Of a stretch of 64,000 nt of DNA, positions 53,305 through 62,613 are shown one piece after another. Each line of letters opens with the position of its first letter. Within the stretch, counting starts at the first letter, position 1. Location: the NCBI RefSeq assembly GCF_025558585.1, contig NZ_CP094723.1:1674001-1738000 (forward strand). The letters are read 5' to 3'. Under the pieces are notes generated by a model. The model made no database searches and was not told the origin of the DNA. It was given only the letters and a program-made list of their open reading frames with translations. Origin of the DNA: Staphylococcus sp. IVB6214. Its GTDB lineage: Bacteria; Bacillota; Bacilli; Staphylococcales; Staphylococcaceae. The position numbers and the translations under genes were made by a program.

Positions 53305-54777
53305 TTAATGTGCAGTTTTATTGGACGCTTGCCATTTCTTAGGTGATTTAGGTGTTTTAATTTTTTTACCGCGGTCATATATGAAGAAACTAATCACAAA
53401 TCCGATAAGCACTAGAACTGTTGTAACATAAAATGCCAAATCGACACCTGCTGCCATTGCTTCTCGTTGCACGAGTGATGTTGACATACCTGTTGGTGCA
53501 ACGTAATGTGCGGCGCCAAGCGACATCAATGTCACCATTAATGCAGTGCCCATTGAGCCAGCAATTGTTCGCAATGTATTCATAATCGCTGTGCCGTGCG
53601 ACATCATTTCATTTGACAGGGAGTTTATTCCCGCGGTGTTCAACGGCATCATAATTAAAGAAATTGCGAATAGGCGAATGGTATACATACTAATTACATA
53701 CAGATATGCGGTATGTCCTGTTAACTGAGACATCATAAATGTTGAGACTAATAATATTGCAAATCCCGGTATGACTAGTACTCGTGCACCAAATTTATCG
53801 TACAGCCGTCCCGTAATAACGGACATAATACCATTAATAACAGCACCAGGTAATACAACTAAACCGGATAACATTGCTGATAAGCCTAAGGAGTTTTGGA
53901 CGTACAGTGGAATTAACAATGCAGGTCCTACCATAGATGTAAAAGCGATCATAGAGGCGATAGATGTCAATGTAAAAGTGCGTGTTTCAAATGCGTGTAA
54001 GTTCAATATTGGATTGTCAATTTTAAGTTGACGTACAACGAAGATACCGACAATCACAAGGCTAATTAATAAGCTGACAAAGACGCTTGGATGGTGGAAT
54101 CCTTGTGACCCTGCAATACTGAAGGAATAAAGCATTAGTCCAAATCCTAATGTAGAAAGTACAACAGATAGTTTATCCAATACAACAGGTCTTGTATCGC
54201 TAAAGTTACGCATGTAAACCATTCCGAATATATAACCAATTACTGCGACAACAACAACGACATACAGTGGTGCACGCCAAGAAAAATGATCGACGAGCAC
54301 ACCAGATAACGTAGGCCCAATTGCCGGCGCAAACTGAATAACCAATCCAGAAAGTCCCATGGCAAATCCACGTCGGTCTTTAGGAAAAAGTGAAAACATT
54401 GTAAATTGACTCAGTGGCATAATAATACCTGCACCCATAGCTTGTATCACACGTGCAATCATCAGTGTCATAAAGTTTGGTGACAAGGCAGCAGTCACAG
54501 AACCAATTAAAAACATCCCCATTGCTATAATGTACAATCTGCGCGTAGGGATGCGATCCATAAAATAGGCTGTCAACGGAATCATAATACCATTTACAAG
54601 CATAAAACCAGTCACCAGCCACTGTGATGTACTCTCATCAATGTTTAATCCATGCATAATTGCAGGAAGCGCTGTATTTAATAAAGTCTGGTTCAATATG
54701 GCAATGAAGGCGCTGATGAGCATGACTGCAACAATAATATTTCGTTGCTCTCTACTAACTTGAACTTGAGATGTCAT
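53305..54777 (-). CDS. lmrB: EmrB/QacA-family drug exporter LmrB
   Basis: Major-facilitator drug:proton antiporter of the DHA2 type with about 14 membrane segments. Visible signatures are LNTALPAIM in helix 1 and GRLYDKFGAR-type loops. I choose ATG 54777 (MTSQVQV) because AGGAG is seven bases upstream; it gives about 490 residues. It is the third gene after sdrM and sepA, as in S. aureus where the three neighbours contribute to multidrug resistance when amplified. The symbol rests on this context. Confidence 0.85.
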   Translation of the reverse strand: MTSQVQVSREQRNIIVAVMLISAFIAILNQTLLNTALPAIMHGLNIDESTSQWLVTGFMLVNGIMIPLTAYFMDRIPTRRLYIIAMGMFLIGSVTAALSPNFMTLMIARVIQAMGAGIIMPLSQFTMFSLFPKDRRGFAMGLSGLVIQFAPAIGPTLSGVLVDHFSWRAPLYVVVVVAVIGYIFGMVYMRNFSDTRPVVLDKLSVVLSTLGFGLMLYSFSIAGSQGFHHPSVFVSLLISLVIVGIFVVRQLKIDNPILNLHAFETRTFTLTSIASMIAFTSMVGPALLIPLYVQNSLGLSAMLSGLVVLPGAVINGIMSVITGRLYDKFGARVLVIPGFAILLVSTFMMSQLTGHTAYLYVISMYTIRLFAISLIMMPLNTAGINSLSNEMMSHGTAIMNTLRTIAGSMGTALMVTLMSLGAAHYVAPTGMSTSLVQREAMAAGVDLAFYVTTVLVLIGFVISFFIYDRGKKIKTPKSPKKWQASNKTAH

Positions 54778-54857
54778 ATTCATTCTCCTCTCTTTTAACC
54801 ATTTTATTCTACGCCTATAAATTTCTATTGGCAAATTAATAAACTGACATCCCCTAT

Positions 54858-55313
54858 TTATGGACGTCGATTCAAATCTTCAGAGTCCGGATAGAAGACT
54901 TCCTTGCATAGATATAAAAAAGCGATGATCACCATTAGTACCCAATAATCAATATGAATTTTTGTATAGTAAATATGGACCATATAATAAAACATCACAA
55001 CCATTAATGTATAGGTAATCAAGTGAAAAGTTGCTCCTTTTAAGTAAGGACTGGCATACAATTTTTTTCGTAAAAGATCCATCGTATATTCAATGCAAAA
55101 TATGACAAAATAGCTCAATAAAATATAACTTCCATAATAAATCAAGTTGTCATAAAACCCTTTATTATATTCAAACTCACCTAATTGTAAAAAAATCAAG
55201 ATACGACTCAAACCATATAAGCCAAATGCTAACAATATTAAAAAAATCATACCTGAAATGACAAAAATGGAGAGTACAACAACTAAGGACATCATATTAA
55301 ATTTACCTTTCAT
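54858..55313 (-). CDS. sepA: Multidrug efflux-associated membrane protein SepA
   Basis: Small staphylococcal membrane protein (about 151 residues) with four hydrophobic segments, linked in S. aureus to resistance against antiseptic dyes and acriflavine. The sequence closely follows SepA (for example GLYGLSRILIFLQLG, YDNLIYYGSYIL, KGATFHLITYT). ATG 55313 follows six G residues; GTG 55337 is a possible longer start. It lies 27 bp after sdrM and 80 bp before lmrB. No other family member is known outside staphylococci, which supports the genus. Confidence 0.92.
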   Translation of the reverse strand: MKGKFNMMSLVVVLSIFVISGMIFLILLAFGLYGLSRILIFLQLGEFEYNKGFYDNLIYYGSYILLSYFVIFCIEYTMDLLRKKLYASPYLKGATFHLITYTLMVVMFYYMVHIYYTKIHIDYWVLMVIIAFLYLCKEVFYPDSEDLNRRP

Positions 55314-55340
55314 GCTGTTCCCCCCATTTCCTATCACATC

Positions 55341-56666
55341 TTAAATCTCATCTTTATTCACCACAGACCATACAGCTATCAACATCAGTACAACAAACAA
55401 ACTTGTTGCCATTACGTTTTGAATTGGCCATGATGTCCATGATACTTGCCATGCGTAAACCATACCTACTACTGCCGATCCAGTCGCATTGCCCATATTA
55501 CGTGTCAAAGTAAATAATGACATCATTTTCTTCATATGATTTTGTGTCGCAGTTTCTTGAACGACAATACTATCTTTAGTATAAAGCATACCAAAACTCA
55601 AACCGACAACAAACATCACAACGGCAATAATGCCGATTTTTGTTGCACCGAGAAACATACTCACACTTCCCACTACGAGTATTGTAAATGCTAACAAGTA
55701 TATACCTTTCGTCGAGAGTCGTGCTTCTATTTTATCCAGTGTAAAATTAATGAGCAACCATGCCATCGTGAGCGGAAAAACGATCAAACCACTTTGTAGC
55801 GGTGTCAAATGCAAATAGTCTTGTAAATACGTCGGCACAAAGACATTGAAACCAATTAATACAAACGCAACGAAGAAGTCCGTAAAGAAAGCACGTGAAA
55901 TTTTAGGTTGAAATTCACTTATCGGTAAAAATGGTGATGTGTGACGTCTTGATACATAAAACAGGTACATACTGCATAAAATTACCAATAAAATACCAAT
56001 CGATGAGAGCGTGCGGGAGATTGGTATCACCATCGCTCCAATTAATAAGAAAATAATCACATAGAACATGAGCATTCCTGCATAATCTACTTTTTGACGC
56101 ACAACTTTTTCATTTTCAAAATGATATGCATAAAGTACGAAAAAGAAGGCAACCAATCCAATTGGAACATTGATATAAAATAACCAATGCCATGTCGCAA
56201 CTTCTAGTATAAATCCACCAAGAAACGGGCCTAAAATACTAGAAATCCCCCAGACACTTCCTACGATGCCCATTACTTTATAACGGAAAGGTATTTCAAA
56301 TGCCAACTTAGGAATTATTTGTGCTAAAGACATATTCACCCCTGCACCGATACCTTGAATGAAACGGGCAATGAATAACACTTCAAAGTTCGGACTTAGA
56401 CCAGATAGCAAACTACCTCCAATGAACAACACTAAACCTACCATTGTGACGTAGATGACTTTGACACGTGACATCAGCTCACTCAACAGTGGGATGACAA
56501 GAACAATCCCTACAAAATAAACTGTAAAAACAAGTGAAATCGGAAGTGTTGCATTGAGATCGTCTCGAATAGTAGGCAGCGCAAGCGAGACGATAGATGT
56601 TTCAATCGCAGACATAAACATAATGAGTACGAGCGAAATAATGACACTAATTTTTTTAAAACTCAT
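55341..56666 (-). CDS. sdrM: Multidrug exporter SdrM
   Basis: Major-facilitator drug exporter, first gene of the sdrM-sepA-lmrB set; in S. aureus it exports norfloxacin, acriflavine and related drugs. The protein has about 14 membrane segments, helix-1 motif IETSIVSLALPTIR and helix-5 GSVWGISSILGPFLGG. Three consecutive ATG codons follow AGGAG; the third (56666) has the best spacing and gives about 441 residues. Confidence 0.92.
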   Translation of the reverse strand: MSFKKISVIISLVLIMFMSAIETSIVSLALPTIRDDLNATLPISLVFTVYFVGIVLVIPLLSELMSRVKVIYVTMVGLVLFIGGSLLSGLSPNFEVLFIARFIQGIGAGVNMSLAQIIPKLAFEIPFRYKVMGIVGSVWGISSILGPFLGGFILEVATWHWLFYINVPIGLVAFFFVLYAYHFENEKVVRQKVDYAGMLMFYVIIFLLIGAMVIPISRTLSSIGILLVILCSMYLFYVSRRHTSPFLPISEFQPKISRAFFTDFFVAFVLIGFNVFVPTYLQDYLHLTPLQSGLIVFPLTMAWLLINFTLDKIEARLSTKGIYLLAFTILVVGSVSMFLGATKIGIIAVVMFVVGLSFGMLYTKDSIVVQETATQNHMKKMMSLFTLTRNMGNATGSAVVGMVYAWQVSWTSWPIQNVMATSLFVVLMLIAVWSVVNKDEI

Positions 56667-56694
56667 CATCATTCTCCTTTCAAATATTTCACAC

Positions 56695-56736
56695 AAAAGG
56701 CTAGGTTTCACTTCAACAATGAATTCCTAGCCAATC
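56695..56736 (-). terminator. Terminator after the hemolysin-III-like gene
   Basis: On the minus strand GGCTAGG pairs with CCTAGCC, followed by a short T run, between the hemolysin-III-like gene and sdrM. Confidence 0.65.
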
Positions 56737-56766
56737 AATACTACTTATTTATTTAAGTTCTTTGCA

Positions 56767-57465
56767 TTACATAAAATAGAGAATCCCTATAAAATGAAAG
56801 AGTGAAGCAATTAATATAAAAATATGCCAAATCATATGGAAGTAGGGACGGTTCTTTTGTGCGTAAAACCAAGCGCCAATCGTATATGAAATACCACCTA
56901 GTAAGATAAAAATTAAGAACCACCATAACCCTTTTCCAATGATGATAGGACCATAAATGACACCTACCCACCCCATCAGTAAATAAATCATTAAGCTGAG
57001 TTTTGGATTCACTTTTGTTGCAATTGCTTTATATAAAATTCCCCAAATCGTAGTTGCCCACAAAATAATCATAATTGTCCAACCGAGCCAACCACCTACT
57101 AACACAAGTGATACGGGCGTATAAGTTCCAGATATCGCGACATAAATCATACTGTGGTCGATGATACGCATCACGTACTTATGCGGAGAATTCTGTTGCA
57201 TGGAATGATATACCGTTGAAGACATAAACATTAAAAACAAACTGATTACAAAAATAGAAACACTGACCGACATTAAAACACCATGGTTAATGTAACTATA
57301 AACTGCAGCATACGGCAAGGCGATCAGCATCATCATTGCTGCCACACCGTGTGATACAGAATTTCCAATCTCTTCACCAAAAGTTAATGGATTGATTTCT
57401 TTGAATGTCTCGAGGGCTGTTTTTTTCTTAACCTTCTTGGCATTCACTGCATCTACTTTCGACAT
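56767..57465 (-). CDS. Hemolysin III / YqfA family membrane protein
   Basis: Seven-helix membrane protein of the PAQR-like hemolysin III family (232 residues). Motifs: GEEIGNSVSHGVAA near the start, SSTVYHSM, IDHSMIYVAISGTYTP and HMIWHIFI, which supply the conserved His/Ser/Asp metal site. Cytolysis has been shown for a few members only; role here unknown. It starts eight bases after the UDP-sugar pyrophosphorylase gene and is likely cotranscribed with it. Confidence 0.92.
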   Translation of the reverse strand: MSKVDAVNAKKVKKKTALETFKEINPLTFGEEIGNSVSHGVAAMMMLIALPYAAVYSYINHGVLMSVSVSIFVISLFLMFMSSTVYHSMQQNSPHKYVMRIIDHSMIYVAISGTYTPVSLVLVGGWLGWTIMIILWATTIWGILYKAIATKVNPKLSLMIYLLMGWVGVIYGPIIIGKGLWWFLIFILLGGISYTIGAWFYAQKNRPYFHMIWHIFILIASLFHFIGILYFM

Positions 57466-57473
57466 CTTATCAC

Positions 57474-58664
57474 CTACTCTATAATATTCAAACGTCTCAA
57501 GTCTACAGTTGCCGTCTCAACGCTGTCTTTACCTTCTTTGTTTTTTAATGGACTAAACTCTTCTTCACGTGGTACTTGTAATGTGATGAATGAGTTTGCG
57601 TATTCGAAAATATCAAAATAGAATAACTCAAATTTAAGTGTTGGTCGTGTGACTACACCGAAATCTTCATCTAGCTGCTCAAGTTGTTTGACTGCCAAAT
57701 GATATGGCAGTGCTTTATCTACTGTCTGATTGACAAAATCAAGACGGAAGGCATGAATACCAATATTGGCATTATTAAAGTTATCTGCTGCACCATCTGC
57801 TAGCTCTGAATACTCTAATACGGCATCTTTGCCTGCTTTCGCTACAAGTCGCCCTACTGACTCACCTGGCTTTGGTGCGATTGACTTAGATGTCACATCT
57901 TTTTGATGATGCACCGTGAAGCCTGCGAATAATGGGTCTAATACACGAACAAGCACATTATCAATATTGTTCATAAACACGTATTCATTGCCGTTTTCAA
58001 TCATCTGTGACAGAAATCCTGCTTTTTTCAATGATTTAAAGACACCACCATTACCATTTGGTGTTTCCATAATTCGACCTGTTTTGTCAAAAATCAACTG
58101 CCCAGCTTCATTCAACGCCACCATATTATCTTGCTTATAAAAATGAATATGTTCTTGTGGGTAATTGAAATAACGATGTGTTTCAAAAAATGCACGTGTT
58201 TCTTCATCATTGATATCACTTGTCATAATATACCAATCAACAAAACGTCCTGTATCTTTTTGAAGTTGTAACAATTGATCTGCTTGCAGTTCAAACAAAC
58301 TCTTATTCCCTAATGTAAATGTACCTTTAGGACCTTTATGTCCTAAACGCGTCCCTTGTCCACCAGCCATAAGCAACACTGCAAACTGGCCATCACGAAT
58401 TGCTTCCAATCCTTTTTCAGTATATAAAGCAATGGCCTCATCCGTTAATGACGCACGTTGCTCAAAGTCAACTTCTTGTACATCAGAAACATCTTCAATC
58501 TCTTGTCTATTCACATAAACTTCATTGTATAACGATTGAATGTTTGCCAAATCCAATGATTGAATTTTATCATTCAGACGTTCTTTTTCATTTGTACTCA
58601 TCATTTTTTCATATTCGCACAAATGTGCTTGATTAACCTTCTCTAATTTATTCTTATCTAACAT
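57474..58664 (-). CDS. UDPGP-family uridylyltransferase (UDP-N-acetylglucosamine pyrophosphorylase-like)
   Basis: Nucleotidyltransferase of 396 residues in the eukaryote-like UDP-sugar pyrophosphorylase family. It has the nucleotide loop [18 protein letters not shown], the sugar/uridine-binding [14 protein letters not shown] and NANIGIHAF. The sugar is not certain; UDP-GlcNAc or another UDP-sugar is expected from similarity. ATG 58664 is used because homologues begin MLDKN; AAAAGGAG lies 14 bases upstream, a rather long spacing. Operon with the hemolysin-III-like gene. Confidence 0.88.
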   Translation of the reverse strand: MLDKNKLEKVNQAHLCEYEKMMSTNEKERLNDKIQSLDLANIQSLYNEVYVNRQEIEDVSDVQEVDFEQRASLTDEAIALYTEKGLEAIRDGQFAVLLMAGGQGTRLGHKGPKGTFTLGNKSLFELQADQLLQLQKDTGRFVDWYIMTSDINDEETRAFFETHRYFNYPQEHIHFYKQDNMVALNEAGQLIFDKTGRIMETPNGNGGVFKSLKKAGFLSQMIENGNEYVFMNNIDNVLVRVLDPLFAGFTVHHQKDVTSKSIAPKPGESVGRLVAKAGKDAVLEYSELADGAADNFNNANIGIHAFRLDFVNQTVDKALPYHLAVKQLEQLDEDFGVVTRPTLKFELFYFDIFEYANSFITLQVPREEEFSPLKNKEGKDSVETATVDLRRLNIIE

Positions 58665-58724
58665 AACTTTGTATTCCGCTCCTTTTGAATGAATCATTCA
58701 TATACTTCACTCAGTTCTATCCAA

Positions 58725-59237
58725 TCACATGCCATGAAGTAGTGAGTCAATAATATTTCTTACCCCTTCATCAAATAGTATGTATATCGTCAAAATACTA
58801 AATGTTGTTGCCAAAGACAAATCAAGCAAGCCACCCGTTTTAAATTGTATCGGGAATCTCACTCTGATAGGCAACGGAAATAATAGGTGAACGCCTCTAG
58901 GGGTCAACATATCTAATATTACATGTGAAAGCATACCACAGATTATAGAAATCATGTAGTATATCGGTGTTTGTATCGTATACAATAACCCGTATATCAT
59001 GACGATAAACAATATCGAATGCGTTAATGTCCGATGCCCAAACAAACGTTTGATAATCCAACTCAAAAGTGGCACTTTACGCCCTATTTTACTCTGCGTA
59101 TGGCAAATATCCGGAAATACACTCGCAATACTAGCGATGACCATACTAGTGACGGTTTCAAAAATATCTAATTCGAAATGCATTGCAACTGCTGTACCGA
59201 CTAACAAACCAGCTGCGGCATGTGTTTTACCTGTCAT
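58725..59237 (-). CDS. YdjM-like membrane-bound metal-dependent hydrolase
   Basis: Membrane protein of 170 residues of the YdjM/DUF457 family, with four hydrophobic segments. Likely metal ligands are GKTHAAAG, FPDICHTQSKIG, GHRTLTHS and SHVILDMLTPRGVHLLFP. In Escherichia coli ydjM is LexA-regulated; no LexA box is evident here. The start ATG follows AAAGGAG. It reads toward the UDP-sugar pyrophosphorylase gene and may share its transcript. Confidence 0.87.
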   Translation of the reverse strand: MTGKTHAAAGLLVGTAVAMHFELDIFETVTSMVIASIASVFPDICHTQSKIGRKVPLLSWIIKRLFGHRTLTHSILFIVMIYGLLYTIQTPIYYMISIICGMLSHVILDMLTPRGVHLLFPLPIRVRFPIQFKTGGLLDLSLATTFSILTIYILFDEGVRNIIDSLLHGM

Positions 59238-59414
59238 GAAGCGGCTCCTTTCAATAATAAAAAATTATAGCATAAAACACCGCTTTATACGAACGTATTT
59301 TCGCCCACAATTAGTATGTCACATTTATTTAAAAAGTATCACATATTAACTTGCATTTTTTGTGTGAATGCGTTATCATATAATTACAAATTAGTTAAAG
59401 GATGTGTCAGTCAA

Positions 59415-59675
59415 ATGGCTATGACAGTTAAGAAAAACGACAAAGAAGTACAAATTCAATGGAGAGTTGCAGATATCCGCATCCCTAATGAAGCAATTAA
59501 AAATGTTTCAGAAGACAAAGATATCCATGCAGTACCAGAGTTAGACAGCAAGCACGTTTCTCGTATTGGTTCAACATTTGGTAAAACGAACCGTGTCATT
59601 ATTGATACTGAAGATCATCAATACATCATCTACACATTTAACGATAAAAAAGTTTACAACGAAGTTACGAAATAA
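59415..59675 (+). CDS. SunI-like PH-domain protein
   Basis: Small protein of 86 residues with the layout of a single bacterial PH domain of the SunI/YnzG type: [18 protein letters not shown], then [18 protein letters not shown] and [10 protein letters not shown]. In Bacillus, SunI confers sublancin immunity, but most chromosomal relatives have no known function. AAAGGA precedes ATG 59415 (ATG 59421 is possible). No bacteriocin genes are nearby. It is divergent from the YdjM-like gene and ends in a strong terminator. Confidence 0.8.
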   Translation: MAMTVKKNDKEVQIQWRVADIRIPNEAIKNVSEDKDIHAVPELDSKHVSRIGSTFGKTNRVIIDTEDHQYIIYTFNDKKVYNEVTK

Positions 59676-59696
59676 ATGACTTTCTCATCATAAAAT

Positions 59697-59735
59697 AAAC
59701 GGCGTTCTCTTTCAGGAGAGCGCCGTTTTTTATGG
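59697..59735 (+). terminator. Terminator of the SunI-like gene
   Basis: AAACGGCGTTCTC pairs with GAGAGCGCCGTTT, followed by T residues. Confidence 0.85.
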
Positions 59736-59779
59736 TAATTAACATCACACAAAATAAGTTCTTTATAGATATCAAAAAA

Positions 59780-60075
59780 ATGGGAGTGGGACAGAAATCT
59801 TTTTTGCTATAAAAGATTTCGTCGTCCCACCCCGGCAAGGGTGAATAGAAGTTTTGCAGTAGCTAATTGATATGTGACTACGTTTACTTAATAAACTTGT
59901 CACACATCTAATCATCTTTGCAGGGGCACTATGACAAAATCATTATAAAAGTTTATGATTTTTGTAGTGCTCCCAAAGTTTGTAAGAACGCATTTTCACT
60001 TCAGATACCTACTGCCCTTACACTGATTTCTACATCTTAAAAGCGAGGAGCTGAGCACTATGTCCCAGCCCCACC
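59780..60075. repeat. Structured staphylococcal intergenic repeat
   Basis: A roughly 300-bp block with several hairpins. GTGGGAC with GTCCCAC (59787-59836) encloses ATCTTTT/AAAAGAT; TGATATGTGAC pairs with GTCACACATC; GGGCACTA...CAAAATCATTA pairs with TATGATTTTTG...TAGTGCTCCC. The distal end TGTCCCAGCCCCA can also pair with the proximal TGGGAGTGGGACA. Similar GTGGGACAGAAAT blocks occur between genes across staphylococci (from memory). No coding frame is convincing. Confidence 0.7.
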
Positions 60076-60095
60076 TTGAAAATGTATATATGGTT

Positions 60096-61466
60096 TTAGA
60101 AAAAGATATGTGCGAATAAAACGATAACTGGCAATGTGATAATTGTACGAATGAGGAAAATCAAGAATAACTTTCCTAGACTGACTGGTATTTTAGAACC
60201 TAGAATTACACCGCCAACTTCTGATAAATAGATTAACTGACATACGCTAAGCACACCTACTACAAAACGCGTTAAGTCACTTTGAACACCCTCAATGAGA
60301 ATAGATGGTAAGAACATATCTGCAAAACCGATAATCATTGTTTCAGATGCGGCAGCCGCTTCTGGAACTTGCAACAGCTCTAAAAATGGTACAAATGGCT
60401 TACCAACAATAGTAAAAATGGGTGTATACGTTGCCAGTATTGTAGCAGCTGTACCGATTGCCATTACGACTGGAATAACGACTAACCACATATCCATCAC
60501 AGTGCGTACTGCTGTATGAACATAACGCTGGAATCCTGGTGCGTGATAGCCTGTTTCAACCGCATCGCCGTATCCTTTTGTGAGTGCTTCTTTGTATGAA
60601 TAACGCTTCTCTGGGCGTTCTTTTGCAGAAACACCGTCTACATAGTTATCTTCTACTGAACGCAACGGCCAAATACGTGGCATAATTAATGCGGCGACAA
60701 AACATGCAACGATTACTGTAAAGTAAAACGCAGCGAATCGATTGATCAGACCGATTGTTTCAGCGATAACAATCGCAAATGTTAAAGATACCACGCTGAA
60801 CGTTGTCGCAATAACGGTTGCTTCTCTACGTGTATAAAAACCTTGCTCATATTGTTTACTCGTAATCATCACACCGACTGTACCGTCACCAATAAATGAG
60901 GCTAAGTTATCAACTGTTGAGCGTCCTGGCAATGTAAATAAAGGGCGCATAATAGGTCTAAAAATGGGTCCTAAAAATTCTAACAGCCCATATTCTAACA
61001 ACAATGGTAAGAAGATTGCAGCGAAGAAAAAGACTGCAACAAGTGTTGGGAGTAAATCAGCAAAAATCAAGGCACCTGTATCTTCTGATGTCACCCATTC
61101 TGGTCCGACTTGTAAAAACGTAAGCCATGCAAAAGCAACGGCGAATAGTCGAACGACAACCCATGGCCAAGTAACATTAAAAGTATTAACCATAAATTCT
61201 GATTGATTTTTTTTGTTACGCCAAATCAAACTATATAAAATTGTTAAAATCCCGGAAATAGTAATAATCGCAATTATTAAATATGGCATTACACCACCAA
61301 TTGTGTCTTTGAAAATACCTGCTAAAAATGCAATTGGCAATGTTGTTTTACGTTGTCCATCTTCAACAATTGGCACAGGTACTAAAAATAAAATAATACC
61401 AATTAATGACAAGAGAATAAATTTCCATTTTCCTAGTGTTTGCTGCTGTTTTGTTAAGTTATCCAT
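60096..61466 (-). CDS. YjiH family membrane protein (nucleoside-recognition/Gate domain)
   Basis: Integral membrane protein of about 456 residues with some ten or more helices and two Gate-type segments (LPGRSTVDNLASFIGDGTVG and VPEAAAASETMIIGFADMF). This is the YjiH/Gate family, related to nucleoside transporters and spore maturation proteins; the substrate is unknown. ATG 61466 is preferred because AAGGATGG is at the right distance. Nothing in the neighbourhood gives its role; it lies between the structured repeat and the hts operon. Confidence 0.85.
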   Translation of the reverse strand: MDNLTKQQQTLGKWKFILLSLIGIILFLVPVPIVEDGQRKTTLPIAFLAGIFKDTIGGVMPYLIIAIITISGILTILYSLIWRNKKNQSEFMVNTFNVTWPWVVVRLFAVAFAWLTFLQVGPEWVTSEDTGALIFADLLPTLVAVFFFAAIFLPLLLEYGLLEFLGPIFRPIMRPLFTLPGRSTVDNLASFIGDGTVGVMITSKQYEQGFYTRREATVIATTFSVVSLTFAIVIAETIGLINRFAAFYFTVIVACFVAALIMPRIWPLRSVEDNYVDGVSAKERPEKRYSYKEALTKGYGDAVETGYHAPGFQRYVHTAVRTVMDMWLVVIPVVMAIGTAATILATYTPIFTIVGKPFVPFLELLQVPEAAAASETMIIGFADMFLPSILIEGVQSDLTRFVVGVLSVCQLIYLSEVGGVILGSKIPVSLGKLFLIFLIRTIITLPVIVLFAHIFF

Positions 61467-61550
61467 TTTATCCATCCTTCTTTTTTTGTCAGTGGTTATG
61501 GCTAAAAATGATATATCATTTGTATGTGACTCTGATCATTATGTAGTAAT

Positions 61551-61606
61551 ATAAAAAATCATCTTTATCCTATTGTTTATAAATTATACATAGGATAAAG
61601 ACGATA
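61551..61606 (-). terminator. Terminator of the hts operon
   Basis: On the minus strand a stem of about 15 bp (ATCGTCTTTATCCTAT with ATAGGATAAAGATGAT) is followed by six T residues, downstream of htsC. Confidence 0.82.
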
Positions 61607-61650
61607 TGCAATCATCATTTGAATATTGATACACTAAAATGCATATTCAA

Positions 61651-62613
61651 TTACATCTTTCTTAACACAAACAAGAAGTAAGGTGCGCCAATAATCGCAA
61701 TTAGTACACCTACCGGGATATCAATCGGTGGTGCAATGATACGCGCGGCTGCATCACCCACTACCATTAATACGCTACCGATCAAACCAGACATCAGCAC
61801 AATATGAAAATGTTTATGCCCTACAATGCTACGTGCTATATGTGGTGCAATTAAACCTAGAAAACTCAATCCCCCTACAACTGAGATAGCCGAACCTGCT
61901 AACATCACAGCTGCCAGTAAAAGCATCATTTTAACACGTTTCACTTCTGTCCCGAGTGCAGTCGCTACTTCATCACCTAAATGTAGAATATCAAGTTTGT
62001 GACTGTAATATAAAATGATTGGAATGCCCACACATAACCAAGGCAAGATAGTCATGACATGCTGCATAGAACGACCAAACAAACTACCTGTTAACCATAC
62101 AAGCGCAATATTAGCTTCCATAGGATGACGAATTAACAGATATTGAACGACAGCCATAGCGATGGCACCGATTGCCATCCCAATCAAAGCAAGTTGTGAA
62201 CCTTTTACATTTTTATAACTAATGAGAAGGGATAAAATGATACTAATAACGAGTGCACCAGCAAACGATGCAACTGGCAAAATAAAGAGCGGCGCAGCCG
62301 GAAATACAATAATGACAATAACTGCTGCCAAACTTGCTCCTTTCGTAATACCAATCACATCCGGCGATGCCAATGGATTGCGTACGACTCCTTGTATTAC
62401 AGCCCCTGAAATCGATAACGCAGCACCAACTAATATGGCTAATAACATACGGGGGACGCGATATTCTGCAAGGATAAAGTTCCGGTTGGTCCATACTTCT
62501 TGGAGTACTTGCGTCGGCGCAATCCACACAGCTCCTGCACTTAAACCTAAAACCGCAAAAACAATCAGAAATAGGGTCACTATGATATAACTTTGTTTTA
62601 AATGTAATCTCAT
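61651..62613 (-). CDS. htsC: Siderophore ABC transporter permease HtsC
   Basis: FecCD/BtuC-type permease of about 320 residues and roughly ten helices. It pairs with HtsB in a membrane channel for ferric staphyloferrin A (and heme, per early reports). Family features include RNPLASPDVIGITKGA and the ATPase-contact loop GLIAPHIAR. ATG 62613 overlaps the htsB stop (ATGA) and follows GAGGGGTG. Order htsA-htsB-htsC and the position near sdrM-sepA match S. aureus. No own ATPase is encoded; FhuC is the known partner. Confidence 0.9.
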   Translation of the reverse strand: MRLHLKQSYIIVTLFLIVFAVLGLSAGAVWIAPTQVLQEVWTNRNFILAEYRVPRMLLAILVGAALSISGAVIQGVVRNPLASPDVIGITKGASLAAVIVIIVFPAAPLFILPVASFAGALVISIILSLLISYKNVKGSQLALIGMAIGAIAMAVVQYLLIRHPMEANIALVWLTGSLFGRSMQHVMTILPWLCVGIPIILYYSHKLDILHLGDEVATALGTEVKRVKMMLLLAAVMLAGSAISVVGGLSFLGLIAPHIARSIVGHKHFHIVLMSGLIGSVLMVVGDAAARIIAPPIDIPVGVLIAIIGAPYFLFVLRKM

